DNA from: Phoronis australis
Lineage: Eukaryota > Phoronida > Phoronidae
NCBI GenBank assembly: GCA_002633005.1
Contig: NMRA01000309.1
Coordinates: 1-64,000 of the forward strand
Length of the DNA: 64,000 nucleotides
Direction: 5' to 3'
Shown here in pieces: positions 10,601-22,157 of the stretch (the first letter of the stretch is position 1; every line of letters starts with the position of its first letter). Below the pieces are notes generated by a model that did no database searches, was not told where the DNA came from, and was given only the letters and a program-made list of their open reading frames with translations. Both the position numbers and the translations under genes were made by a program.

Positions 10601-13600
10601 GTGTGTCAGTGTTCTCTCTTGGAACTGGTCAGATAAGTACACGTACATATTTTCATCCAGGAAAAATTCACGAAACATTTACTGGCAAATTAATGACAAA
10701 GTCACAATAATAATAAAAGTTTTAAGCGCAATACTTCGGACCTATTTTGCCCCAATAGCTTCCAACAGCAATGCACTAAACATGTTTACACTGTCCGGGA
10801 ATTAACATTCTTAACCATAAAGCAACCAGGGCAACTTTAATCACAAACAAGAGCAACGCGAAGCATTGAAATGTGCCCACGAATGCACCGCACATGGTGT
10901 GCTTCTAAAAGTGTTTGTATCATAAAAATGGCAACTAAAGGGCGCAAAATATGTAAAACCAACCAAAACCAAAACACATCATCGTTTCTTAATTGAAAGC
11001 TATTTACCAAATTTCATAAAAATCAGTCACGGAACTTCAGAGAAACAGAGGAAAATGGAAAAAATGAAATTGCCTCTAGGCGGCATAGAGTTCATCGGAT
11101 CCATCTGAAAGTCGTCATAGTCCGTTGTCAACCTCATATAAATGCACTTGCTAAATTTAATAAAGATCCTGCAATGGGTTTAGCACATACACCTATGGGT
11201 GCAAAAATGTCACTAGGAGGCACCACAGTAGTGGAAGTCGGGGAAAAATCATAGTCAACCGTCTTCTTGACACTAAGAACAATCATAATTGCCTATTTTC
11301 AGTCATTCTTAGAGTGGTTTGGTTGATAGAGGGCGGACACTAAAAAACAGACTCGAAAACAGTAAATATGGCCACTAGGTGGCGCAAAATACCTCGAATC
11401 CGTCCTAAAATGAGATGATAGCATCACTTCACTAATTGAGGCCTATGTGCCAAATTTCATGAAAATCTGTTGAGGGCTGTTCCAGCAAAATCTGTATGGG
11501 AGGGGGGGAAGGCACTTTTATTTCTTACCCACCGCCCATATTTTTCATTTATTTCTCCAACCCATGACCCATAATTTTTTAAATTATTTTAATAGGTTAA
11601 AATATAAAATCTAACACTTGCAAACAAATTGCCTCCAGGAGGACCGTCCTGTTAAGAGCTTATAGATGATTGACAGACAAGAACTAGTTGTCTTGTCCAA
11701 TATTGTCAAAAACTAAAGAAGCCTGTGAGCAATACTTTTGGCAGCCACCAGGTGTCTCTGTTCACCATGTGTCTATAATTTCAATGAACATTTTTTCAAT
11801 TATAAAGATCTATGAATCTCAAACTGTCTCCACGAACTCTTTTGTACTTCTATGTCAAGTGAATATTGGAACTTGTTTATCTTACTCCTCATACTTTTTA
11901 TTTAAAAATCATCAATTTTCATATATGTGTTAACACCAGTTTAGTGTTGCATAACTTTTCAATTCAATAGGACTGCAGACAAACAGTTGTCCAAATCAAG
12001 TTGCCCATGACTTGATTAATGGCTTAGTGAACATATTGCACTCTGTTCACTGGCAATATGGGCTTTTTTGGGATAAGTTAAGATATATGCCAATTGCTTT
12101 TTTTTAGTTTTGATTTCTTTGGAGATGTGTTTGGCTGAAGTAACCAACCTGTCAACGTTATCTGGTAAAAAAATACCACCCATTTTTAATGCATCACTTC
12201 TTAAAGGAACCACCACCCATAATTTGGGTTTTTTTCTGAAGACCACCACCCATGAATTTTTATTTCTACTGCCGTCCCCCCCCCTCCCACACGGATTTTA
12301 CTGGAACAGCCCTGACAATCTTTGAACATACAGAGCTAAATGTAAAAAACTAAAATTGCCACTAGGTAGTTGGAGCCATCTGAAATTCGTCGTCATCTGT
12401 TGTCAGCTTCATAGGAACACATCTGCCGAATCTCATCAAGATGCTATGAGGGGTTTAGGGGATACAGCTGCAGACGCCGGATGCCCAGACAGAGATGTCG
12501 GCAAAATGCACCCACATAATAAATATGTGACATAAAAAATTGTGGACGCATAAAACTCATGTTTTTGAAACACCTTGGGCATAAAATCTGGGCACTAAAT
12601 TCAATGATAACAACAGAGATATGCTAAAGTATGTACCTGATGTGCATTAAATGTTGCAGTTTCTGATGCAGTCAATTTCGCCATAGCTGCCTCTTTAGAG
12701 AATGGCTTTCCAGCATCCTTCAGCAAAGCTGCTTTCCATGTGAGTAGACGAGCCGATTCCAACCTGGTCTCCATGTCAGCAATTTTCATCTGAAATCAAA
12801 AATCATAATGACAGGTGGAAACAATACAGAGTTCTATTTACAAATCTGCAGTGACTCATCATGCTCCTGGTTTTAGTCATGTAATTAACTGGGATGATGC
12901 TTATCCTGTTGAGTCAGAAAATAATTTAAGACCTAGACGGATAAGAGAGTCTATTTGGGTCAGAAAAAGTGGCTCAGTTATGAAAGATGGAGGGTATAAG
13001 TTGTCGAAAATTTGGAATAGCCACCTAATGTCCAATAACTTCGGAAGGTGGCAGCTGATAGGAGGCAAAACTGTCAAGGTACTAATATTTTGGTTGTGAA
13101 AATAAGAATTTGCACTTGACCAACCTTATTTAGTGATAAGTTAGTGTCTGTTATGTATCATCACTTGAACTGGATGGCAAGTTCAAAAGCCAGCTGGGGG
13201 GACATGGATGCTTATTGGGATGAATATGGCAAAATACTAATTGCTCGTTAACATTTACACTAATTATTGATCAAGTTCAAACTTCACTTCATTTGTTAAA
13301 ATTTACCAAAGAGGGATAATATCACTAAACTTAACCATATTCAAAAACATCTCAAAAGTAGAAACTAACTTCAAAAAACAGAATTGATTTCCTAAGTTGA
13401 AAAAAATTATAAATGAACTTCGCTTCACCCAAGACTGGTAAAAAATAGTGACAGTTAAAACTGCAAGTACATGACTGTGCAAAGCAATGATTACCTGAAT
13501 GGCTTGAAAGTTGGCAATGGGATTGTTGAAAGCCTCTCTCTTGAACGCATAATCCACGGCACAGTCAAGAGCTGCCTGAAATAATAATTAGCAGATCATT

Positions 13601-16600
13601 CCAATCTTTTTCAAAGGTTTTTACAGCCACATTTTGTACAGAGGAAAATCGAGTAACATAAGAAACGTTACAAATGCTTATAATCTAGTGATTCACATGG
13701 CAACAAAAAGTATTTGTGGCAGGTTGAAATCCTCTTCTAAGACAGCACTCTGTCTTTAGATCTAATACAGTGCTGTTCAGACTGTGGGGCACATTCTGAG
13801 AACACTGAATGTACATGACAATAGAATGACTGGTCATGTGGAACAATCCAAATCTTATTTTATCTCAGTTTGACATAAGGAAATGGCAGTTCAAATTGAA
13901 TATTTGATTCATTAAAATGCCCCTTCAACATGCCCACTGGGGAAGCACAACTCCGACACTTACCTGTGCTATACCTAAAGCTTGACCAGCAACGCCGATA
14001 CGTCCTCCATCTAACGTCATCTAAAATCACAGCCAAAGACTCAAAATTATGGCAGGTTCTATTCAAGTTCCGTTTTTACTACAACAGATTTGCTCCTTAA
14101 CGCTTGGAACACATCAAAATTTGTATTGGAACAAAAATCAGTGGAGAAACTGAAAAAGTTTTGCAAAATAGATGGTATATGAAAATAATGTGTTTAAAAT
14201 GCCATAAAAAGAAGTGTTCAAAAGGATCTCAGGGTTTGAGAGCATTATCATTTGAAAGGCCAGCAAGAAAACAACTTTGGTATAGATAGCAAAAGTTATG
14301 CCTTGTTTGAATTCAAAGCTTGTTTGTGAGAGAGAGTGAGAGACCTGTACAAACCAAATGATCGGAATACTGTGTTTACACGTGTCTATTTCATTATCCT
14401 CTATCATCCACCACACCTCCACACATCCCATTACTATTATATCTTTTATGTCCTATAATGCTACTCAGTCAAGATAATTGCATGCAGGCTATGCGTGAAA
14501 GCAGTTTAAATAATAAAAATGTCGATTACAACACAGTTAGTATCACTCAACTGACTCAGTGCGTGCATTTGAATGATAATCACACACCTCCATGTTCAAA
14601 GCTAACAGGGGTAAAACTTCTCCACCTGGAAACAATCTTGCTGGGACTTCAGCGTAAATGTACTTCATCACACAATACAAAACAATCCCGCATAAACCAA
14701 ACAAAGTGAAAAGTAGGATGTAAACACACAACTATACCATGGCTATTTTAAAGCCAAATCCTGGCTCGCCTAATATAGCATCTTTTGGTATCCTGCACTC
14801 ATCAAAATTTAAGGTGGTTGTGGAGGTCGCTCGTATTCCAAGTTTATCTTCCTTCTGTCCTAAGGTAAGTCCTTCAATAGGCTTATTGAAGACAAAAGCA
14901 CTGATGCCCTGTAAGAGTAATAATGAATAAAAATAAGTTGGTGACCAGTAACTGTAATAATCAAAGATTGTATTCTCCATTTTGTAATTCACGAGTTTTC
15001 CATAATTAAGTTTTTCATGAATTTTCATTATCCTTACACTAAAAAAACATAGAGTCATATGCTGACTGCAGTTACAGCCTACCTTATGTTTCTTGGACTT
15101 GTCTGTAGTTGCAAAAACCTATAAAATATAAAATACTCTGTCAAGTACTGCTCGGTACTTGCACACAACAATTTCATAAAACATCTGCAGTAAAAAGAAA
15201 ACAGAGAACTGTGAACCAAGAAAATGTGACAATGCTTCTTATAACAGGGTATCAATCATAAAAATGAAAACAGTCGAGGATATAGTCAGTAGCCATCAGG
15301 TATTTTTGACCCTTCCATCTGGAAAGTTTTGCATCTGCTATAAACAGCAACAGGTATTTTGCGCAGTTGTTAGCAACCAGACATATCAATCATTTGCAAG
15401 AATAAGACAGTCAACAGAACACAGATGAGTGAGTGTATTTCATGTAAGGTGCTGGAGCATAATTACCACACAGGCTTCTGCCTCATAACCATTGGTGATC
15501 CAGCACTTGGACCCATTGAGCACCCAGTGGTCCCCCTCCAGTCGGGCGGTGGTGGCAGCAGCCCCTGCATCACTACCATTACCTAGTGGTGAGACATTCG
15601 TGTACACAACAAATGCACTAACTGATTTCTACAGTGCCTCCAATGTGCATACACTGTAAAGAACACAACCAAAGGCATGTCTCTAAAAACGACTTGGAAT
15701 GGTTTGGAATTTTCGTCATAGCATAAGCTATACAACTCGAAATTCTTCAAAACCATGCATGTTCCGAGACCATGTCATAATGTTGATTACCTAACAAAAA
15801 TGATATTCATACAGCGTTCTGTCGTTCAGTAACTTTTCCAGACGAAAGGGGTGCTGAACGTGCGATAACATCTAGTTCTGTTGTTAACTGCCCAGCTCAG
15901 TCTTTTGTCCTGTATGATAACAAGTAGGCCAATTATCTCCCAGGCTTCAAAGGAAATGTATGGTGGTTGCACGCTATTACCGAACACTTATGAACACAGT
16001 CAAACCCAGTGCGTTGGTAATCCGTTTGGACAGTATAGATTGTCTTAATTTCTGTTATAGTTGGGCAATTTTGGTGATTCAAAAACGGAACATGATCAGC
16101 ATTTGACGAGGAATTCAGAAATGCTATTGGTTTAAGCTCAAATATGTTATAACTTAACTTTCATTTTTATCAGCCCAGCCCAGTCAGGCTAGATACGATC
16201 TGATCGGAGATTAGAGCAATTATCGAACAAAAGAGCACAACCCTTCCAACCATGAATGCAAGAATGGAGTTAATCAGTCATGTAAGATATTGGCTATGGG
16301 GGTAAACTTCCCAACTTGTTGTTAGGCTATAGAATCGAACAAGCTGGGAGCAACGGGATGTCGCCGTCATGCTAAGTTGTTACTAACTGGAAGGCATATG
16401 TTATGTGTAAAATTCCACCAAAGCATTCCATTTAACCTCACATAGAGGAAACTGACATTGCTTAGAATCAGTAGTGGATCCATAGCAACTTCAAAATCTT
16501 ACTGATTCGTACTTTGCCCTTTTCCAAGACCACTGTGGCACATATATGCTTTTTACAATAATTACTAGCAAATATCGGACCCATGACAGCTGATGTATCT

Positions 16601-19600
16601 GTCAACAACAGCCATCACTTACGGAGAGCAATCTTTGCTTGTGGAACAAACACAATGAATTCTAACCTATAAGTCACAAATCCTATCTCATCATTCAACA
16701 CTGTTGCTAGGCTACACTGTTAGGTTTCTTAAATTTGATATCTTTGAGTTTCCTTTTGTCTTTGATAAAAATGGCGGCTGAACAATAAATAATTTTTACA
16801 AATTGTTGTTTTGAAGTGCGATAACAACCTAAAACAAAAGCAAAGAATACCATGCCGGTGATGGACATTCCAGGCTCAGCTAATGAGGATTCAAGCAAGG
16901 TAACAAAACAATTATTGTCTCAGCCAGGACCATAAAGCCTTTGTTAAGCTGAGATTAGTTACACAATCCAACTGGGAGAGTTTTATGATTAATAGGAGGG
17001 TTCACATGAACTGCTTTCACTGACTTTGCAAGCTAATTTCAAAAGGCCTATTGTGCATGACACCTGTGACACCCATCATTTACAACCATCTCCAAAACTC
17101 TAAACCCCTATGCAGATTTGTTGCCCNTAAAATGGGATCTGCAAGATGGTTAATTAAAAGTGCCTCTTATTCTTTCGTTAATCATTCATCAACTATCCAC
17201 TCACATTTCCCCGCAACATTCTACTTTTCAATTCCTGGCGTGTTACCCACTCAGTTTAAAAAATATACAGCAATGTTTCACAGACAAATTCCTAAGTTTA
17301 CATATCATCTGTGTTCTGTGCCCCAGTGATCTTTTCATTTACAGTTTACTGTTCAAAATAAAAAGTCACACAATCACTGACTTAGAAAACAGGTTTACTG
17401 CACTAATTGGCCAGTTTTTGTTTCACAACAAAATGACAAAAATTCTACTGTTAACTGACATATAGGCAATGAAAGATATGGTTTCGTCAGCCACTGTAGA
17501 AAAACGGTAGGTTTAATGAAAAAAATTGCATATTGCTGAACAATCGTTTGACTACTCGATCCTTTACATATTTTGAAATTTGCAGCCAGGATATTGGTCT
17601 GAGTCATTTGCAATCTAAGTATATTTGGCTGTAAACCAGAGTTCCATAAATACAGAATCTATCCCATGAACGTCATTACGAGTAAATATTAGTTTGGACA
17701 ATGAACAGCAGGTAAGGTGTGTCAACAGGTTAGCCAATATTAAATGCACATTTTTAAAACAAAATCCAAGAGCTAATAAACTGCAGGAACACTGTAAACA
17801 TAAAAGAGATGGTTTTTGAATAACAGATCTTTCGATTTTTAGCAGAAAAAATTGTACATGTCATAGCCGCAAAATGCTGCCGCTTGATTGTTTGACTTCA
17901 GTCTTGTTCATCTTAGTTCATGATTTCATCACATCTGTTTTGCTCCTTTCTTTGCAAATGGGTTCGATTTCCAAAATTTCAGTATTAATCAGTTGAATGT
18001 TCACTCACTGAAAGTCGAAATCATTAGATAATCTCTCATGGCGAATCCTAAATGGTGAAATCAACAACCTACCTGGTTCACTCAAACCAAAGCAGCCAAC
18101 CCTATCGCCATTGATAAAGGGCTTAACAAATTCCTCTTTCTGTTTTTCAGAGCCAAACTTCGTAAGTGGTGAAAGATATAATGACTGGAAATGAAAGTAA
18201 TCGATGTGTTGACAAAATGTCATACTGTCACACAGTGGTTTTGAATGATGATTGATATCTCTGTGTACAAGCTAAATAACCCCTAAATTGATTTACCTGC
18301 ACATGTTAACCCCTTTGAATGATGTGTCATGCAAGAAAACCGGAGAGAAAAAACAAACCGCAACTAGATAAGGCTGTGTTTTGTTTTAAGATGATTATAA
18401 ATAATACAGTGCTGTTAAAAAGCTCTAATTTATAGAATTATAAATTATAATTAATACAGTGCTGGAAAATAACTCTAAATAGAATTATAAATTATAATTC
18501 ATACAGTGTTGTTAAATAACTGCTGGATGCAGAGATCGCTGCAATGAATTTCATTACTTGCTTGTGATATAGAATGCTCAATAATAGTCGGGTATAATGT
18601 CCCACCATTATGAACCAGTTTTCTGCACTGAATAACGAGCATCAAACTGGTTCTCAAAATGTTACATACGACTATTGCTGAATTCCCTTCAGGAAACAAT
18701 TGTTTGCTTGCACCTCCCTTTTCACAAGAAGCTAGATCTGCCTTTGTTTGTTCCTTCATACATAGACCTCAGTGTCGATGATGGCAAGGCATGAACTCAT
18801 TGAATTTCACATTAACACCTACTCACATTATTGACACTCATGATGCATCCAGTGCTTGCATCCCCTCGACTTATTTCTTCCATGGCAATGGCGTAGGCAA
18901 GTGAATCCAGTCCAGTGCCACCATATTGTTCTGACACCTCAATAGCTAGGAGACCAAGTTCACCAAGCTTTTTTACCTGGTGAACACATTTAGTCAACAT
19001 TAGTCATGTTAGCATGACAACAAAAAGAGGAATGTTAGGAAGCAGCTGAGGTCAAAATGTCTAGAATTATAAGGAGTATGACAAGAGCAATGCAGAGCGT
19101 TGATATAAACCTACCATGCGCATCACACAGATACATTCACACTAAATAGAGCAACACAACTTTAAAACTTAGTTACAGTTTCTAGAGGGTGCAAATCAAG
19201 TCAGAAATGCTTCACTCAAAAACAATAGAAATGCCACTTAGGAACAAAACGTTGGTCGAATTCATCCGAGACACGGCACTTGCCAATAAATGTTAATTTT
19301 GCATATTTGACCCATTATATGTTGGTTACATTTTACTGTTAAGGTGTCAACTCTTCTTGTCTTTGTTCTAGAAATGAATTTTGAAATGTTGGAATTTTTT
19401 TAAAAATCAAAGTGTTTTGATAGACTTGAGATGCTACAAACCAAACCGCCAACAATTTAACAGAACTGATCAACATGCCGTATGTCAGAGGTGTATCAGA
19501 GGTGATCCTGTACAAGAAGCAACTAAGAGATGGTCATTTGCTATGTGTTTTCGATGATGCATGTAATTTTGGACGTAAGACAGCAAACAACGTCTAGTTT

Positions 19601-21783
19601 TGAAGTGGAAAGCGCAACCTAACATAAGATGCTTCAGATCTGGATAGAGTTCACATGATGAGCAACACATTTTTATAGCGAACTGTTAAAAAGTAAGCTG
19701 TGGCAACTACACAGACTGTCCCAATCTTCGTACTGTCTTGCAGATCTGCGCAGCACAAACTGCCATCTCTTTTCTTTGTTACAAATCGTGAGGGTTCCAT
19801 TAATTTACAGATCTTCGCAGCACAAACTGCCATCACTTTTCTACTATACAAACCATGAGGGCTGCATCAACCGTAGTATTTCTGACATAGCGACAATTGA
19901 TGAAGGTTGTACAAACTGTCGCAACATGCACACGAAGGCCTTTGAATCGTCTAATTGCCACTATAATCACATCACACTTGGGTGCAGAGACAATTTGTAC
20001 AAGCAATTAGAACCATGTTCAGCATTGCTAAGCCTTGAATTTGGGAAACCAATCAGCACGGCCTAAGTACATTATTTCTCTGATTTGGGAAAATGTGCAG
20101 GCGTTAATACTGAGAGGCCTGAACAAAAAATGTTTCATAAACCAATCCAAGTTTAATAGCAGAAAAGCTCAAATCACCTGTTCCCTGGGATACAGGTGTT
20201 CTTTGTCAAGCTTAAATGCCACAGGTGATAGCTCATTGTCAGCAAAGTTCCGGCATGTTTCTTGAATCATCCGGTGTGTTTCTGGAAGGTCTACTATGTT
20301 GACCATACATCGTGGAGATGTTTGGAAACCTGAAGATAAAGCATTAAATGTAAAATAATGTCACTGTTTCTTAAAGTGACTAAACAATAATAAGACACCA
20401 ACTGGACATTTGTGGTACTAAATTTTTGTTTTACCTGGCATTGCACCTGGGGCCGGTTCCAACAAAACTGGCTTAGCTAAGACAAACTTAAATTTTAGTC
20501 CCTGATTTTGAGAACCAGGCAATCACTGAATAATGAGGTGTTATTCAGTCACAATTAAGTGTATGAAACTGGTTCGTGAAATTAGGGACCGCCAATATAC
20601 GACCAGTGTGACAACCAGGACAAACAGCAAGGAAGACATCTTATTAATTTTGTTTACAATGCCCATGTGTCATACATTTTTGAAAAACACATGTTGTGAG
20701 AAATGAAATAGTGCAAAAATCGTAAAAATTGGGTGAGCGGTTACCGAGAAAATGGCCGTTAAAACGTGACAATTATGCATAAAATATCTGCCTTTTTACA
20801 TTGATTGTGTAATATAAAAGAAAAGAATATGCATGTGCTGCATATCAAAAGATTCGTCTCATTGTGATGAACATGGTGGTTGGTATTATGTACAGTTTGG
20901 ATCGATTTCTACAGAGATATTGCTGTTTAAGTGTATTGTTAGCATATGGAACAGGAGCATCAACCTCATGTTTTGATGAAAACAACGGATTACACAGCTT
21001 AAAAGGAAAAGAGCAAAGACAACACATCAGCTGAAAATGATGTCATCAGCCTTGTGAGCATGAACTTTAAAATTAGCGCGTAAGTATTTGGTTTATTACT
21101 CTAAACCACTGTCAAGGAAACAGTTCACAGACTTAAAAAAGGCGACACAGGTAGAGAAGAGGCTGTACAGGTACACATCAAAATGCTTAGTGAGGGGGAG
21201 AGACCAGAAATCAAAACAGTTGTGAGCATGCGCATTAGTTGCCACCTCACGAAAGTTTTTTGTCACTACTCTTTGCCGTGAATGTTGGCGATTGAAATCG
21301 GAAAATCTGGAGTGGAGGTGTGGGTGTGCTGGTATGTAGTTTTGATTGGATTCGATGTCAACAAATGGAAGTAGTGAACATGTTGATGTCGCATATAAAA
21401 TGTTTGACTTCAATTTCTGTGAGATATGACACGCTTGGACCAGCTCTGGAAGTACCTGGAGGTCGGCCATATTAAATAGCAGTTGTATACCTTTATCTTT
21501 ATTTATATGTTATCGTCCAGACTCTAGCCTAGAGTCTAGGGCTGATCCTAGACTAGTACAAGTCAAAACTTCAAAAGTTACAGGTTGAAGACAATTCCAT
21601 GACGGTACGCATTTCTGGAATCAACATCAATAGAGATTCAGAAAGTGTTAATATCAAGTGACTATGATATTCGAACCAGATGGTAAACAGTAAACCAAAA
21701 TTATATGCCAAACCTCTGCGAAATGCAACAGTTGGTAAAAGTTTTGCGACGGTCCAAATTCCCTTTGAGAAGGCGGCGGCCAT
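7650..21783 (-). CDS. ACADS: Short-chain specific acyl-CoA dehydrogenase, mitochondrial (11 exons, 416 aa)
   Basis: FAD enzyme that oxidises butyryl-CoA-type short acyl-CoAs to enoyl-CoA in mitochondrial beta-oxidation, passing electrons to ETF. Exons in transcript order: 21783-21714, 20329-20178, 18976-18827, 18184-18073, 15582-15467, 15118-15083, 14908-14738, 14020-13964, 13575-13495, 12789-12637, 7802-7650. All junctions are GT/AG and in phase, totalling 1251 nt (416 aa plus stop; human ACADS is 412 aa). The N-terminus [17 protein letters not shown]...RR is a basic, acid-free mitochondrial presequence. Family signatures are GLSEPGNGSDAG (about residues 157-168) and QILGGMGY (369-376). The catalytic base is E396 in IYEGTSE, 20 residues from the C-terminus as in human E392. 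The best family fit is ACADS, from [21 protein letters not shown] and [16 protein letters not shown] is a less likely alternative. The exon order is uninterrupted, so the gene looks functional. Confidence 0.96.
8286..9060 (-). mobile_element. Degenerate 3' end of a LINE (CR1/Jockey-like) retrotransposon
   Basis: Minus-strand frames carry the tail typical of non-LTR reverse transcriptases: a [13 protein letters not shown]-like segment, then, after a frame change, [20 protein letters not shown] followed by SLCPEIKRS and DTFKLT. A 3' UTR-like tail continues to about 8286. The GKRSF-Y-A-WN-L-IR-FK spacing is characteristic of the RT C-terminus. The piece is 5'-truncated and frame-broken. It lies in ACADS intron 10, antisense to nothing and in the same direction as the gene. 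Confidence 0.75.
9600..10110 (+). repeat. Dispersed repeat family B, copy 1 (~500 bp)
   Basis: Closely parallels 15815-16395, sharing runs such as GATCAGCATTTGAC, AGGAATTCAG, CAGGCCAATTATCT and TTAGAGCAATTATC in the same order. Both copies end near a 'cccaactTGTT...AACAAGYTGGG' inverted pair followed by CAACGGGA. No coding sequence is recognised. Both copies lie in ACADS introns in the same orientation. Confidence 0.7.
10120..10390. repeat. Tandem duplication, ~133-bp unit x2
   Basis: Two adjacent copies starting TTGATTTTTTCTCAA...CAGTCATGYTGCAAGAYGA (near 10120 and 10253) and ending GGGACAAAAGAAAATGTG-like, with moderate divergence. Confidence 0.75.
10846..12530 (-). repeat. Dispersed repeat family A, copy 2, split by an inserted element
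   Basis: Starts with AAGAGCAACGCGAAGCATTG and GTGCCCACGAATGCACCGC, and ends at CACCCACATAATAAATATGT near 12508. It matches copy 1 (6300-7155) along its length but is interrupted at 11474-12312 by a transposon-like insertion. The flanks rejoin to match the uninterrupted text of copy 1 near 6930-6960. Confidence 0.75.
11474..12312. mobile_element. 839-bp TIR element inserted in repeat A (TGA target duplication)
   Basis: The left end GGGCTGTTCCAGCAAAATCT and the reverse complement of the right end, GGGCTGTTCCAGTAAAATCC, continue through GGGAGGGGGGG to give inverted repeats of about 36 bp. TGA flanks both sides (11471-11473 and 12313-12315), a 3-bp target duplication as in PIF/Harbinger-type elements. 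The empty site is visible in the paralogous repeat copy at about 6930. Short open frames inside (for example 12016-12249) match nothing recognised, so it is probably non-autonomous. Confidence 0.8.
12809..13030 (+). mobile_element. Penelope-like/GIY-YIG retroelement C-terminal fragment
   Basis: A plus-strand frame reads [19 protein letters not shown], then [20 protein letters not shown], then [13 protein letters not shown]. This is the typical C-terminus following the GIY-YIG endonuclease in Penelope-like retroelements ([25 protein letters not shown]). It is 5'-truncated. It sits only about 20 bp upstream (in ACADS sense) of the acceptor of ACADS exon 10, in opposite orientation to the gene. 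Confidence 0.75.
15815..16395 (+). repeat. Dispersed repeat family B, copy 2
   Basis: Counterpart of 9600-10110, with the same ordered words and diverged spacers. It includes the terminal inverted pair CCCAACTTGTT / AACAAGCTGGG and then AGCAACGGGA. It lies in the ACADS intron between exons 4 and 5. Confidence 0.7.
18402..18525. repeat. AT-rich ~49-bp tandem repeat, 2.5 copies
   Basis: Units of AATACAGTGCTG...CTCTAA...AGAATTATAAATTATAAT repeated at 18402, 18451 and 18499. It lies in an ACADS intron. Confidence 0.8.
19080..19320 (-). repeat. Partial copy of dispersed repeat family A
   Basis: Begins AGAGCAATGCAGAGCGTTGA like the other family-A ends and continues with a 'ctagagggtgcaaatcaag' sub-unit, then loses similarity. 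It appears to be a truncated copy. Confidence 0.45.
20449..20600. mobile_element. Possible short inverted-repeat remnant
   Basis: GGGGCCGGTTCCAACAAAAC at the left, AATTAGGGACCGCC at the right, and 'gaaccaggcaatcactgaataa' inside resemble the ends of short TIR elements. The pairing is imperfect, so this is a weak call. Confidence 0.3.
21519..21537. repeat. 19-nt perfect palindrome
   Basis: AGACTCTAG-C-CTAGAGTCT in ACADS intron 1, with a further GACTAG-type copy 10 bp on. No function is known. Confidence 0.6.
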
Positions 21784-22157
21784 AGTTGTGAGTGTTTCGT
21801 AACTCACTACATGAAAGAGTGCTCGCAGTTTCCAAAATACTTCAAGCCTCAAAAACTTTGAGACATACTCATGACAGGATGTACCAGACAAGTTTACGAG
21901 TTTATTTGAATTTTTCTAATTTATTTGTGATTCAAGTAGTGTGAGTTTTAAGAATGCTTAATCATGCTCGAACATGACCTTTCACCTGACCTACTTTGGG
22001 TTGTTAACCTCCTTTGGCTTTAGTTCGATGTTCCAGGCGCGCGTGTGAAAATATTGATGGTACCCGGCTTATCATCCGACAGTTATTTATCAGTGTTTAT
22101 GTGTAATATACAGATATACAGTAGGCCCTGCATGGTGTTGCTGTTATTATTCACATC
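21784..22157. promoter_or_regulatory. Bidirectional ACADS/CASTOR promoter region
   Basis: Only 374 bp separate the ACADS start codon (minus strand, 21781-21783) from the CASTOR start codon (plus strand, 22158), so both core promoters and 5' UTRs must lie here or in overlapping sequence. At 21975-21992 two TGACCT half-sites (AGGTCA on the minus strand) sit as a direct repeat with 6-bp spacing, a nuclear-receptor-like arrangement. A GC-rich patch GGCGCGCGTG follows at about 22036. No convincing TATA box was assigned. Confidence 0.6.

Noticed and set aside
21096-21470. 124-codon minus-strand frame in ACADS intron 1
   Set aside because: Exons 1 and 2 of ACADS join in phase around it, and it has no family resemblance.
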